Shown one piece after another: positions 1 to 13,800 of a stretch of DNA of 64,000 nucleotides. Numbering within the stretch: position 1 is the stretch's first letter; each line of letters begins with the position of its first letter. The position numbers and the translations under genes were made by a program. Source of the DNA: Marisa cornuarietis (Eukaryota; Mollusca; Gastropoda; Architaenioglossa; Ampullariidae); NCBI GenBank assembly GCA_004794655.1, contig SMMW01000146.1:248001-312000 (forward strand), given 5' to 3'. The notes beneath the pieces were generated by a model that saw only the letters and a list, made by a program, of their open reading frames with translations, had not been told where the DNA came from and made no database searches.

Positions 1-55
1 CACCCTTTACGTGTTTGTAAAATGTGTCCAGTAAAAGTTTTCTTTGATATTACAG

Positions 56-159
56 ATTACTGCGACATACCCGAACTGATGAATCACCTGCAGATCAACT
101 ATAAGTATTGGAAGGCAGAGGAAGAGCGTCAGAACAGGGGAAAGAATGAGAACTCCTGA
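56..159 (+). CDS. Terminal exon of an unidentified gene cut by the window start
   Basis: A polypyrimidine-poor but usable acceptor (gatattacag) ends at base 55 and is followed by an open frame ending in TGA at 157-159. The exon starts with two bases of a split codon and then reads YCDIPELMNHLQINYKYWKA, with a charged tail (EEERQNRGKNENS). The composition is that of a real protein C-terminus: Tyr/Trp-containing, amphipathic, then polar. I do not recognise the family. The rest of the gene lies to the left of the window. The stretch after the stop is probably its 3' UTR at least in part. Alternative: a chance open frame after a chance AG. Confidence 0.45.
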
Positions 160-221
160 TCTCCAAGCTGCAGTGTCCAGACGGTTTCCAGTAAACGTCG
201 TTCGCCTGCAAGGTTGAAAAC

Positions 222-366
222 ACCTGCAGTGATCACGGAAACACCTGTTGTGATCACAGAAATAAAGCTGTTGTGACCATGGAAACACCTGTTGTGATTT
301 TATTTAAAAAAAAACACTGATCACAGAAACACCTGTAGTGATCACAGAAACACCTGTTGTGATCAG
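222..366. repeat. Short minisatellite, about 21-bp unit
   Basis: Degenerate tandem copies of a unit like GATCACAGAAACACCTGTTGT occur about six times, interrupted by an A-rich stretch at about 303-315. It lies just downstream of the first exon and shows no coding potential. Confidence 0.7.
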
Positions 367-3300
367 AAGCTCAAGAGGTCAAAACCCTGTGCCCACTGGC
401 CGCGTGTGCCGCTGCTGATGGACTTGATGTCTTCATCACGTGATTGAGACCGGAAATGCTCAAACGGGATACACTCCGGTTAAAGAACGTGTCTGTGTTT
501 AAGAAATCTAGAGTAAACTGATATTGTATGGAATTTGTTGTGATTAGAACACATGCTAGCAAGTTTCCTTTGGCCAAGCCGTCAAGCGGTTTTCAGAGAA
601 TCCACAGACCTGTGTAGTGGACGTGAGTCAGTGTGGAAACAAAGTGTATGCGAAAGTCCATTGGGTATCTCTGCTGCACACGACCACTGTGCTGCATCAT
701 CACACTACGGGACTAAGACGTATCATTCTCTTCCACTCAAAGCTACGGGGCTGAGACATAACATTCTCTTCCACTCAAAGTTTTATTTTGTTTTACAGAC
801 GACACTGGTGAAATCGGTGTGAGATTTTTGTTTCTCTTTCTCTTGTGTACCATAGGCTGCCAATATTAGAATTGTTCGCCATGCTCTTCGTCACTGGGAT
901 TTATTTGGGTTTCTTTTTGTTTAGAAAACAAGAAACCTGCTTTCAAAGTGTTTCTTGTTGTAAGCTAGAGTAACCGGGCACAAGGGAGCAAACTGCGATA
1001 TAGTCGTGCCAAAATCTCTAGTTCCTCAGCGATTTTGTTGTTGCCCTTACTTTCTTGTTCACTTTTTTCTTGTTTTCTTTCTTTACTGAACGAAAATTAG
1101 TGTATTATTTAAGTATTCCGCTTCCAGGGAGAAGGTGTGGAATCGGGTGGTATGGTTGTAAACCTTTAGCCAACAATCGTCTGCACCCCCAGCCCCAAGC
1201 ACACATAGACGACCTTCCCTGTATTACGACTCTTTGAACCCTAGCCATGCCTACATCTGCGGATCCATGCTGCAGTGGTTGTAACAGCCTTTGATGTTGC
1301 GTTATGGCAATCAGAAGCTCAAGGGAGGCAATCTTGACGCAACGCACTTGTTTCTAGGTTGTGTTTGTTGCGTCCCCTGCACGACGTCAGGCGTGAATGT
1401 TACGTCCCTTGTGCTGCCAAGTTCTGATTTTATTGTGCTATTGACAGAACGTTGTTTTAAATATTCTTTTTTCACCTACCCAGCTCTAAATGACCCGACA
1501 CTGAGTCTCCCTACCCTATTTCTGTAAACACCTTGACTGTGATAAACTCCGTGTTTAGTTTCGTCCTTGTAACGCCATCTTGTGACTAACGAATAGCGAG
1601 TGTAAATGCAGCTTTAAGAGAGCAAACCCTCGTCCTAGTGTGGCAGCTCGGCTATTTTAGGACCCCATTAGACAAGTGGGGCCTAGGCATACACCATTTT
1701 TTAAATTTCACCTTTGGTTGTGTTCTGTGTTGTAACGCATTAGAATATCGTTCTGCAATGTTCCCGAAGTGGTGTACCACGTGATAAGAGATTCGCAATC
1801 TGATGACGCGCTTTGAGTTAAAGGGGCCATGTAGTTTTTCAATCTTTAATTTATCAAAGAAAATGCTTGGTAACAGAAGTTGCCAAATCTCGAAAAAAAA
1901 GTGACGTAGAATCATTCTTGGGACTGGGCGCGAACCAAGACACTTGAACCTTCATTTTCCAGACGTATAAGTATAACCCTCGCAGACCTCAACTCGGCGG
2001 ACTTCGTGAAGACAGCATCGGCTGTTGCGTCCAATATGTCTTGTAGGCCAGTGTATTTTGATCGCACGTACGTTGATGTTTTGCGTGAGAAAGTTAATTG
2101 TTCCTCTTTCTCTTCCCAACGGCGTTAAACGCTGCAAACAAATCAGCGCATGGGAAAGCTCTCTTCTGTCGACTGCTCCATCCAAGCAGAAAGACATTAA
2201 TGCACGAACTTGTATTACGCCCATGATTGATGTCAGTAATCGCGGGAAACACGGTGCACAAAACAGAAGGTTGTGTGTGCGAGTGAGAGGGAGACGCCTC
2301 TGGGTATTTGGGCTTAGATGTGGACTGTATGCATATTTAGAGGCTATAGTTTCATCTAAGAACAAAACACATTTCAGAAAGTTGTATTTGATAGTTCTAT
2401 CAAATTTATGAACTTATTTTTTCCAGCTTCCAAATCTAACACTCTAGCTTGAGAAGCAATTGTAAGCGGGTGGCATTGGCCTGATAGCTGCTAAGTCACA
2501 AACCCCTACCTTGCCTGGTGTTGCTCGGTATTTTTAACCTACACACAGACATGTCAAAGCACTTGCAGTTACACAATGCTATGTGCAGTCTGTGAAGGCA
2601 AGTTTGGTGTAGGGTTCGGTGCCGACAGTAAATGCGAAGGAGTCAAGTATACTGCTTTTAAAAACGGCGTCTGTGCATGTGAGCCTTGGAGTACTAGACA
2701 ATATCTACAGCTGTGCTCAACCCTGACGCACAAAAAGCAATATACAGCTGCATCCAGCCCTGCAGTACAGGTCCAGCTGTTCCCTTCCCTAGATTGTCAA
2801 TTAAGAAACATAAGGATAACGGGGCTGGGGAATGTAACCACTGTTGTTTTGGTCATCAGTTGGTCTAAATGTGGCAGTGGCTACACATCCTTAGTTTCTG
2901 TAACCAAGCCCACCACGTCCCTTTGTCAGTCGATGGGAGTGTAAACAGTTTGTTTTAAAATTAAAATGATCACATCATTCTGCAACATGTAGCCGCCCCA
3001 TGGCTCCTTTAACTCATTTCTGTTCGAGAAAAAATAAAAACTTTTGTTTTTTTTTAATGCTCTTGCTGCTGTAAAATAAATAGTCCTCACTTGTGGTGCT
3101 TTTGGATTCAGTCAGTAACTGCAGCGCAGCAGTTTTCAAGATAATGCTTTATTCTCGGATGGGAAAGTTCTATGAGGAATGCACACTGATGCCGCCCGAA
3201 TTTGCTTGTTTCACCAGGAACAAAATTTCACGCACAAGATTCTGTCTTGGTGCTCAAAGAACACATGCCAATGTTGACCTTGTGTGAGGTCGGGCAGTCC

Positions 3301-6300
3301 ACTGTTTTATGAGCACCACAACGATATTAAGCAAAACATGAGAGTTCGGGGAAAATCAATGTCAGCATATGATGTTGTCAAACCTTCCATTTAAATGTCA
3401 GAGAGAAAACTCTGTGTATTTGTCATGACAGGTATCGGGCCCATCTTCTGTGCTCGGAGTGTCTTTTAAGCAATTACTCGTAACCCCTGAACACCCTCAC
3501 TTGTCAGCCTTGGGTCCTCTAATCCTGCAAGCCATGGTTTCTCTCCTCTGTAGCCCGGGAAGATTAATTTCTTCTTTATCTATGGGTTGTTGCTGTGATA
3601 AAGTCTGCATTCTTTTCTTTCTGTTCTTCAGGCTGTCATAAATTCTATTGTCGTTGCTACGTAAAAACCTTCTTGTTCTACTGGCTCAAGCTTCTATGCT
3701 CTTCTTGACAGTAATCAGTATCAAGGGATCAAAGGTGAGCAAGAATTCGATCACAACTATTATTTTGTTCCACTTGTGAAGTGTTTGTTTAGGTCCCAAA
3801 GAAATGTTCCTCTCTTTTGCTCAGACCTTTCAGATTGTTGTTAAGTTCAAGCACAAATTATTAACTTTTACTAGATGATTTTTACATCAAGTTTGAAATG
3901 TTACGTTATGCAGCATGTCAAAAGGGCAAACGATCAGGGTCAGAGTCGGGGTTGGCAAAGAGAATAGCATTGACAAGTTGCTCAGGCACTTCAGCAAATA
4001 AATGACTTGGTTTGACACAGCACACCACTCACCCACTTTCAAACGCTAGCTCAACGCAAACTTATTTTTTAAATGCATGGTTTAGGTCATTGTAAGATAC
4101 TGATTCTCAAAATCTTAACAAAAGTAAAAAATGTACGTCCTGGTAATATTTTAAAAAATGGCCCTTCTGCTTATAGAGATAAAAATCTAACCTTATCTGA
4201 ATTTTTTTTTACATTTTTTGTTATTATTGTTATTACTATTTTTAGCAGTTGTGGTAAAGTATGGCAAAGAATTATTGGACAAAACATCAGGAAAGTGTCT
4301 TGACATTCATAATTATGGAATATATTTTTAAAGATACTCATTTGTCAGCAAATGAATGGTTTCTAAAAAGCCAATATTTTGTCTTCTGAATGAACAATTC
4401 AGTTTTAGGAAGAAATTTTTAAGTCCTTTAGAGGACATAGTGATGTTGATTCCTCATTCCTCTCACTTACCAGAAAAGAATGCCTTAGAAAAATTAGCTT
4501 ATTGCTGTTGTACCAGAGGCGACGTTTGAGGGTGGCAACGGGGGCAACTGCCCCAGACCCCACGATGAGAGATTCTTGTGGTACGGTATATAGCTTACGG
4601 CTCTTGCCCCCTCTATACCATACTCGCCCTGGGCCCCGCATACTGCTAAGGACATTACTGTGTTGTACAATTTAGGGATTGTTTGAAGCTGAATTTAGAT
4701 TCAGCTTAGGACGTGGAGTGTTGTGTGGAAATTAGTCCTCTTTCCTTCCAACCCACCCACCATTGAAATGTTTAGAGCTATTTCACTCAAGAACATTAAC
4801 ATTCACCATGAGCTCCTATTATCTTACAAGACTGCATAGTTCTCAAAGGCTGTAATACTTCCTGCTACGTTTTCTCTGAATATCGGGAGATAGCTCTGTG
4901 TGGTATTTCATCCTCAGTTGTCTTTTCTCTTTCCTTCACAGTAACTGCCTTTACTGCTGACATTTAAATTGTTCTGGATCTTGATGTTCCTATATCCTCT
5001 TTGCCTTCCTGACTCCCCATAGCCCCTATATATACACATATACTCAAGCCTTAAGAGTTTATACCGTTTATACCTATTTGTACCAATAATAATTCGAGCC
5101 GAATCACTCTGTGCATATCAGCATTCGAGATGAGGCTCAACTCTTACCACACTCAAGTAACCATCACTAATATTGTTTAGTGTGTTTCAAGGCTATCTCT
5201 GGGGTATACCTTGGGATATCTGCAGTGAGTTTGTGAATTTGAGATCAACATTGACTCTTTAGAGCAAAGACAGGTTAGCTTCCGCTTAATGACTGACACT
5301 ACTCTCCCCTTTCCCTCATCCCTGACCGATGTAGTGAAAACAAAATATTTTTTATGAGTGCAGCTGTTTCACAGGTCAAACTTTGTGCACCATTATTTTG
5401 GAATCCCAACATGTTTTTCATATTTCTGTCGACATCCTGTGTCATCATTCTCTGAATGACAATTTTCATATTAAGAAAGACTGCTTCATGTTTCCTCTTG
5501 AGAGAAAAATATCTTTGGTGTTATGTTTTATTTAGCACGACGCGACAAAGGCTCAAAGCTCAGAAGTTTTGTGATAGACTTTGTCAACAATGCTTTCAGC
5601 TGAACATTTCAAGTTGTGGACAATGTTTTAGTTTCATGTTTTAGAGAAATTAGTAATGTGATCTGTATTAAGTCTGGATGTTGTGTGTGGATTTTGTTTT
5701 GTACAGGAAGATAGAATATTTTCATATTACTGTTCAGTTCACAATGCATCCTCCGCTCCATTTGATGATTCTATTCTGTTGTTCTAAGAACATATTGTTT
5801 CATGCTGCAGGATGTATTACTTTCTCAGGTTCCTGTCTTGTATTTATTGTTTACCACTCAGCACACTTGAACTTTCAGTTCAGTCTCCTTCCTGAAGACA
5901 TCACAATCCTGTCATCTCTTCTTCCTTGCCTTGCTGACTCCATATCTATCAATCTTTGTTCCTCCATGTCTGCATAATATTTTCTTGACAGCACTCTTGT
6001 GCTGTGACAACAGATGACCCAGAAAGCTGCTACTCCTTCAATTATCATCCTCATCGTATCATCATGCCACCACCGATTTCACCCTTTCTCTCCGCTTCTA
6101 ATGTCTTGGATGAAGGCACATTCTCTGTGGCGGATGTAAGGTTAAAGAAGTGCCCACTAATGGTGGAATAGTGAACCAGCTTTCTGGTTTCTGCCAGGCC
6201 CATTCTCTTACAGCGACTCCTTTCATGACGTCGTCTTAGCGCGATGGTGTCTACCACTTCCTGCATTTAGGCTCAAAGTATGTTTCCATGTATAATGTGG

Positions 6301-6998
6301 AGTTATGCCCCATGGCTGATTAAGAAGCCAATAAAGTTACTGATAGAAGCCATAAGGGAGCAACTCCTACCACTCCCCAGCGAATGTGATAAATATATAC
6401 ATAAAAATCTTTTAAGTTTGTCAGTGATAATGTTTACTGCGTTCGCATGTGTGGATAAGACAACCCGACATTTGTGATAGACGTGTGTCGAGTGTTTTTG
6501 TCAGTGCTGCCTCCCCCTGATGTAATAACAGACTTACCCCCCTTCCCCCTGGATGTGATTATTTGTACAGACAAAACAAAAAAAGAAAAAAAAAAAGAGA
6601 GATAACATACTTATGTCCAAGTTGCCAGTTATAGTTGTCTTCATGGCACTAACCGTGATCTGTATCTTTGCACCTCCCTATTGTTGTTGACAAAAAGTAC
6701 AAATTAAAATACTGTTAGTGGGATAGTCTGTGACTACACGGTGCAGAATTAAACATATTTCTTGTCCACTGAGTTGTGCAATGAGTGGGTGACCATGTGC
6801 AATCTTGTTGAAAGGTAGGTTATTTCCCTTCAAAGAGATAAGGATGTAGGGTCTCCTACTGAAACTCACACATACAGGAACACAAAAGCAAAGTTATTGA
6901 AATTTTGTGAGTATATACTCTTGCATGCAAAAACAAAAATCATGCAACAATCATCTGCATTAATCACTCACAGCAAATAACATTCCCAGCTGTTAAAA
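367..6998. other. Intergenic stretch with no supported gene
   Basis: Only short open frames with no family resemblance are present. There is a local duplication of a roughly 40-bp unit at about 706-780 (ending in attctcttccactcaaag twice). Plus-strand AATAAA hexamers occur around 3074, 4007 and 6329, and any of them could belong to the 3' UTR of the gene at the left edge. A GC-rich patch at about 4510-4635 (gggggcaactgcccc) resembles the ends of mobile elements, but no paired end was found. Confidence 0.5.
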
Positions 6999-7004
6999 TT
7001 TATT
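6999..7004 (-). promoter_or_regulatory. Candidate poly(A) signal of the dual snurportin-like gene
   Basis: An AATAAA hexamer on the minus strand lies about 450 bases past the stop codon of the last exon (7453). It is the nearest canonical signal I noticed in the right orientation. It is assigned by position only. Confidence 0.35.
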
Positions 7005-7452
7005 GAACATATGGTAACTGGCAATCTTGCCAGAGAAACAAAACGGCCTAGTGGCAAATAAAAATTGAAAAAGACAAATTAATTGGCAACAACGTGCTGA
7101 TTAAGGATAAAATCCAATGAAATTCCAGGGAAAAGCAAATTTAGCAACAGAACTGAGATACTTTTGTTTAAGGTTTCAAATGACTTCTAGGGTGAAAAAA
7201 AGTCATTCACAAGCTAATCATTTTTGGCTTGATAAAATCTGTCAAATTATACTTGTACACATGAAGTATTTTACGCACCAGTTATGCAGTCTTACCCCAT
7301 TCTTTGCTCTGTATCTGTATGCTTGCACGCACACACAATTATTTTAATTGTCTGAAACAATACATTCCCATCACATAAGAACTTATCTTTAGGATCAAAG
7401 AATGCACCTCTCATGGCCTGGACACAAAAGTCAAATCAATTGAAAAAAAATT

Positions 7453-7866
7453 TCAAGAAACAGGATGATGTCTTTTGGTGTGCTTTGATTCCTCACTGCT
7501 TTCTAATGGTTGGCCAGTGGCATCAAAAACAGATTCATCGTCGGCAGCTAATTTACCATCAGAAACCATCCTGCTGTCCTTAACAGGTGCAGGAACGGAT
7601 GTGTTCTCATCAGCTTCTTCACTAATAACAATGGGATTGGACATGCTGTCACCATCTGCTTTGTACAGGCCACTGACAGTGGAAGCAAGCGATGTGCTCG
7701 CAGATGATAATGTTGCAGCAGCCTGCTTCTTTTTGGGGAAAATAAAATTTTCAGGTAGCTGAAGGCCCAGAATGGGTTCAATGTTTTCTGGAGTGAGCCA
7801 AAGGACAGAAGGAGACTCACCAGGTACATACCAGCCAGTCTTGTGGAAAAAGAGCATACCATCAAC
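7453..7866 (-). CDS. SNUPN-like: Dual snurportin-like gene, exon 16: end of domain B, tail and stop
   Basis: Acceptor ttcatttacag. It begins VDGMLFFHKTGWYVPGESPS and reaches VLWL, where the Trp sits at residue 23 of the exon exactly as in exon 8. After LGLQLPENF comes a tail of about 95 residues rich in Ser, Ala, Asp and Glu, ending HTKRHHPVS. It is disordered-looking and longer than the tail of human snurportin. The stop is TGA at 7453-7455. Confidence 0.87.
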   Translation of the reverse strand, partial: VDGMLFFHKTGWYVPGESPSVLWLTPENIEPILGLQLPENFIFPKKKQAAATLSSASTSLASTVSGLYKADGDSMSNPIVISEEADENTSVPAPVKDSRMVSDGKLAADDESVFDATGQPLESSEESKHTKRHHPVS

Positions 7867-10800
7867 CTGTAAATGAAATAACACTCATACTCATACAAAA
7901 CAATGGCAGGCCCTATACAAACGGTTGATGCTTTCTGAGTGTGGGATAGATCTCCCCCCCAAAAAAAGATATTAACAGGACTTTTATTATCAAAATATAG
8001 TTAACCAATGAGCTTATTGTCATCTTGAATCACAACTAAAATTAATACTTGTATTCTTTTATTTAAACAGGAAAAGTAAGGGCAGACCGTCATCTTTCCC
8101 TTGTTGGGGAGACAAGTATTAGAGATGGCACTTTTCTTGTGAAGGCAGTGCTGCAGTGCAGGAGAGGAGACAAACATTGCCTTTAAAAGGAAATATATTT
8201 CAAAGACCACAGCTATGATGATACACCTTTTGAAATAAAGCAGTTATGTCCCCTGCTGATTCAAGTTGGGAGTTGGGGAAGTTACTTTTCAAAACTGTTT
8301 CTGAGGTAAAGTCACAGTTAACAGTAGGCAATTAAACAAAATTATAGTAGTCACTAAAAATGAAATCATCCAAAAGAATAAAAGCTATCCAAAATGAGTC
8401 AAATCCAATATTTAAGAAATCCTGATAAGTTTGCAAAGTATATCAACCCACATGGACATGTTTCACTGGCTTGATCCCAAAAGAACCCTGTCTGAAACAG
8501 ACTGGAGTTCCTGCTGCTAAATGTACATAACAAGAATTAACTTGCTGTGAAGTGATTCAGCTTTTGCAAGCAACAGTTACTTTCCATGTAGCAGTTACAC
8601 TTCATGAATTATTAAAAAAAAGAAAAAAAAATCCAAAACACCACAAATATTTCCAGAGAACTTGCTATCAAGAGCCACAACACTTTTGTTGAGCTATAAG
8701 GCCTAGTAGTCTAGTAAAGTGAAATTTTATTATTACTTTTTGACTTAAAAAAAAACTAATATAAAGAAAAATCTATGCACAAAATCCAAGAAAACAAAAA
8801 GTTTTTTTTCTCAAGATACCATGTGCTATGGGACTGAAACTATATTTTTGAATCTACTCAAAATCCTTCTTGCATAATGGGAGCCCTTGTGATCAAGAAA
8901 GAAAATAAACAGCAAATAAAGATTTGCAAATATAATAGTCCATTTTCTGAAGTACTAATACTTTTGAAGATTTAACTTTAGCATTCTAATTCACAAGGAA
9001 TTACAAAAGTGGGCATGTTCAGGCTGGGGTATATTCATCATCTTCCACAGCTTTTTAGCAGTACTTAAAATGTTATGCTCTTCGGAAGACAATACTTCAT
9101 AAAAGTACAGGTAAAGTAAAAATTTGACTGCTAAAGAACAGCAAGGCTTGTAGAATGTTTAGTGTAAGCAGAGTGTGTACCAACCTTCCACCGTGATTTT
9201 TTCATGGCATCCATGATATCTTGCTGTGTGCAAGGAAATCGTGAGGGATTCTTGAACATGTACTGAAAAGACAGAAAACATCTATTACATTCTCAATTTG
9301 CCTGAAGCACGGGAAAAACTGCAAGGGATGGACAGCACACAAATTACCATATTTATACATATAACACAATAATCTACAACTTAATGGGATAATTTATACG
9401 TATAATATACAAAATAGTGGGATAATCTGACAAGTTATTTTAACAATTTTCCTTCATCTAATGCAGATATCTGGGTACAGACAATGACCTACAGTGCCTA
9501 TCATCACAACAGCTCTAACATTTCTCTTTAATCTCTTCTAATGGTTTTCATCAAACTACTTCATTTTCCTCCACGGTGTGTCAGAGTCTAACAGGAGAAG
9601 ACAATAAAGACTATGTAATGCCTACCTAAGGTGTGTGTGTGCTCATGTATCTTTGTGTATACTTACTGATGTTTAAGTATTTATGCAAACCACTTTAGCC
9701 TACTTTCAGTAGTGAGGGAAGGCATTCTAGGAATAAAATGCATTATTAAACAAACAAGAAAACCCCCCAAACAAACAAACAAAACCCTTTGTGTACTCTT
9801 AATCGAAGGAGCATGCCTACCTCATTCTGTTCATCCACAAGGTTTAATGGAATTTCTGAAAGCTTATCCTTGATCCAGTGAAACCGAAACTCTGCCTATG
9901 TGAAGCACAAAATCACTTAATGGATTTGTGAGATGACAAATATTTACAAAAAACAAATAAAATAAATGTTCATAGGCAAGGTGTATTTTTAGACAAAAAA
10001 ATAAGAAGAGTTTTTTGAAAAACACAGCCTCCTCCTTATTCTGCCATAACATGTACGAGAAGGTGCTTTGCTTTTAACATTTGTACTCTTGATTCTACCT
10101 CCCATTTCCTCTTGGACCACTTCTCCCTCTCACTACACTGAGACAAAGCAAAGATGCCCATGTCATATACATGGAGACAAACCAAAGATGCCCATGTCAT
10201 TTACCCTGAAAAGCTGCCAGCATCTGTCAATCCTACATTCACACATATACAGAATGATGTGAAAATGATCATACACAAAAATGTGAGACAATACAGTAGA
10301 GGGCTGTGAAGGGAAACTGCGAGGAATAAACAGTGCTCACCTCTGCCTCGTAGTAAGGCATCTGTTTCCAGTGCATAACATCAAGCACATAGAAAGTTCT
10401 CTCGGCTTTGAAATGCAGGCAGTCTAGGATGCACATGTCTGCGAGAAGACGTTTGCTGTTAAAACCTTGCATTCTCTTATGTATTTTATGTATGAATATA
10501 AACATTCTACCTGCTATAATATCCCTCAGCCAGCTGTTACCTTGCACTCACAAATACAACCATCAATGTGGAAAAAAATACGCTCAGCAATACCATTGTT
10601 TTTGATGACTTGCACGAAGTGCATGTTTCCTCCAGGTAGGCGAGACTGAAACTTTCGGTCGAGCATTCCAAGCTTATTGTAGCTACACGTGGAGCCCTGA
10701 AAAAAGCATTTAGATGCATACTATGCATTCTTCAAAGCCACCTCAAGCATATTCTTCCAACAATTTCAACATGAGAATTTAAAATCCTATATGATCACAA

Positions 10801-13800
10801 CTTCCCAACATGGTAACAAATAAAACTAAGGAAGATGATGAAACACTTGCCCGCCTGCTTGCAAAAGGTTTTGTGTGTGCAGACACATGTATCTGCGTAC
10901 ACACATACATGCACATTTGATTTATTCTTTGTATACAGTGTTCCCTTGCTACTTTACGGTTCCTTTATTGCGGACTCACTGTTTCGCGGGGTTTCAAAAG
11001 ATATTAATGTAAAATATTTATTGCAGTATTTTTGCTGTTTCGTGGTATTCCATCTAAAGTGTTTCCGCACCTGCGTAGTACGTATTGTACAGTAATGTAT
11101 CCCAGTCACTGATTGGCTCAGCAGCCATCGCATCTTGTTTTCTTTCACTGTGCGCAACTACCCCGCCTCTGCTCTTCCATTTCACACTGGCACCTGACTG
11201 TTGCGTGTGCGTAGTTTTCATCTGCGGTGTTGTGTATGCTATTTGTGAAATTTTACATGTACAGTATGGGAAAAAATATTATGGGAAAAGGTTATGTATA
11301 AGAATGTGGGGAGGGTTTATAAAAACTTAAAATAAAGTATAACTACTAAAATAAGTATAGCATCCCTACTTCGCAGAAATTCACTTATTGCGGGTGGGTC
11401 TGGAATGGAACACCTGCGATAGGTGAGGGATTACTGTTCACACTATTTACTGGGCAAAGCATTCACCAATTATTTATTTAACCAATATTCAAAACACTTT
11501 CGATTAGGTAGTGGCATTCAACATTTAGTTTCCAATGTATAATTTTGATACGTGATGTTGTAAGGTGTACGGAAATACAAAAGTTAAAAATAACGGTTTC
11601 CAGTATTGCTAGAAGCAGAGATATTCAACTTTAAAGACCAGCCTGAATGGTTTGAGTTTGTTTGCAGATATTGGTAGATATAGGTGATATAAACCTAACC
11701 CGTAAATTTCAGCCTCCCAAAACCCATGCGTTAATTATCTGCTAGCAAAGTATGTGATTCCCACTGGCGATCAACAAGCGCCTCTAACAGTGTACTACGT
11801 CATGCTAGTACACCATTCACAACATTGGTAGCTGCCAACACCAAACGGGAAGAGAGAATGAGCAACAGTCTAGGTTACTTGGACCTTGAAAGTCCGCATT
11901 TCTCGTGCTTAAGTAGCAGTTTTTCAGAACCATGAGAAATGCAGACTTTCATGGTGATGATGATGATGATGATGATGATGATGTCGATTTATATTGCGCA
12001 GGTATTCATTCAAAAGAATGCTCATTGCGCAGCAAAAACAGAAGAGAAGAAACAAATAAAAACAGGAAAGTAAAAAATAATAAAGACAGAAGTGGTGCTA
12101 GGTTGTTTAAGCAAACAAATGGGTCTTTAGTCTTTTTCGAAACGTGGTTGCTGAGGTGATGGTGGAGAGTGACAATGGCAGAGCATTCCACAGCTTAGGT
12201 GCCGCGTTTTTGAAGGCCCTGCCTCCAGTGCGCTGCTTGTTTGTGTCTTCCACTGCAGGGAGACAGAAGCGTGACTGGGAGCCAGAGCGCAGGGCACGTG
12301 ACGGCTGGTAAGGAGGAACTACCTCTTGCAAATAGTCAGGAGCAGTTTTGAACATGCCCATCTGAAATGTCGCTCATTCTCTCTCTGTTTGGTGTTGATG
12401 GCCAGCGATGTGAATGATGCACTAGCATGACGTAGTACACTGTTAGAGGTGCTTGTTAATCGTAGGTGCGAATCGCAGCGGATAATTAACGGATGGGTTT
12501 TGGAAGCTTAAATTTACAGGCTAGTTTAATATCGCCTATATCTACCAATATTTGCAAAAACGCAAACCATTCAGGGTATTTCCCCAAACTTTGTACGATT
12601 GTCATATTTTTTAACTAGTATTGATAACAATGAAAACATTTGGCAGCTATAGGTTGCTCTTAGTTCTGAAAAACTTGATCAGCATATCAGCATTATTGGT
12701 TAACATTAAACATAATAATCCCATATAAAAAATATGATGGGAATTCACTTCAAAAGCATATTTGGGGACTTTAGAAACAAATACTAATGTATTAGTAATA
12801 ATAGTAAAGTTGATTTATATAGCACTTTAACCTACCATTAAAGGCTACCTCAAGGCACTTTACAAAAAGTAAGAACACAAGGACATAAAAAAATTAATGG
12901 AAGCTGGTCTCAAAGCAAAGAGTTCATTGTGTGCCTGGTTAGAGTGAAGGTACTCATGTTTAGAAGGTGAATGCCATCTGCACAGATGTGGTCTGCAGCC
13001 TTGCCATTGCATAGAATCTTCGATAAGTCAATTCAAGTTAAAAATCTAGCTGACCGTTATTATGCAGTATGGAAGCAAAACTAAAATCTTTGGTGCACCT
13101 GCCTATCTTTTGGAGACAGAAATGTTTTATTAACAAAATCTTATTAAAGCGTCACACTAACACTCACTGCAAACTTAGCTCCCAAGAGATACAAAACATC
13201 AGCCATATCAGATCTGCCTATTAGGGTGTGGGTTATAGAAAGAACAGGAAAATGTGTTGACCATTTCACCCTCAACCTCTGGGCCTATCAAACATTTGTG
13301 AAATGGACAAAATGAGTAGTGATAAAGAATTTCTAAAACCAAAGTGGCACGACTAAAGGAGTATTTGTTGCTTTTTATTTTTTTTAGCTACTGTGTGTGG
13401 CATTTTCAATTTGATCTATTTATCCTAAGCCCATTATAACTAGAATACTTACATTGTAAGCTACTACTATTCTTCGTTTAGCAACAGGGCAGATAACTCC
13501 TATCCATTCTTCAGAAAATCTTTCAGGGATCTTTTCCATAATGACAGACATCATCACCTGAAGTAAAGGCAGAAAAACATATAACTTTAAACAGCATACC
13601 CTATTTTGATATTTAGCAATTACATTACAAAACCAACTTTGTCTCAGGTGTAGGTGCTTAGTCACAGCTAAAATTTTATAGGTGACTGAGTGTGATAAAA
13701 AAACATCTATATTCTTATTGGGTTTGCTCACATGATTCTAGTAAACTACTTCTGTAGAGGGTTCTCTTACATCATGTCTGTCCCATTCATCCCAGTTTGG

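Noticed and set aside
4405..4641. GC-rich patch like a hAT end
   Set aside because: No matching inverted partner or target-site duplication found.
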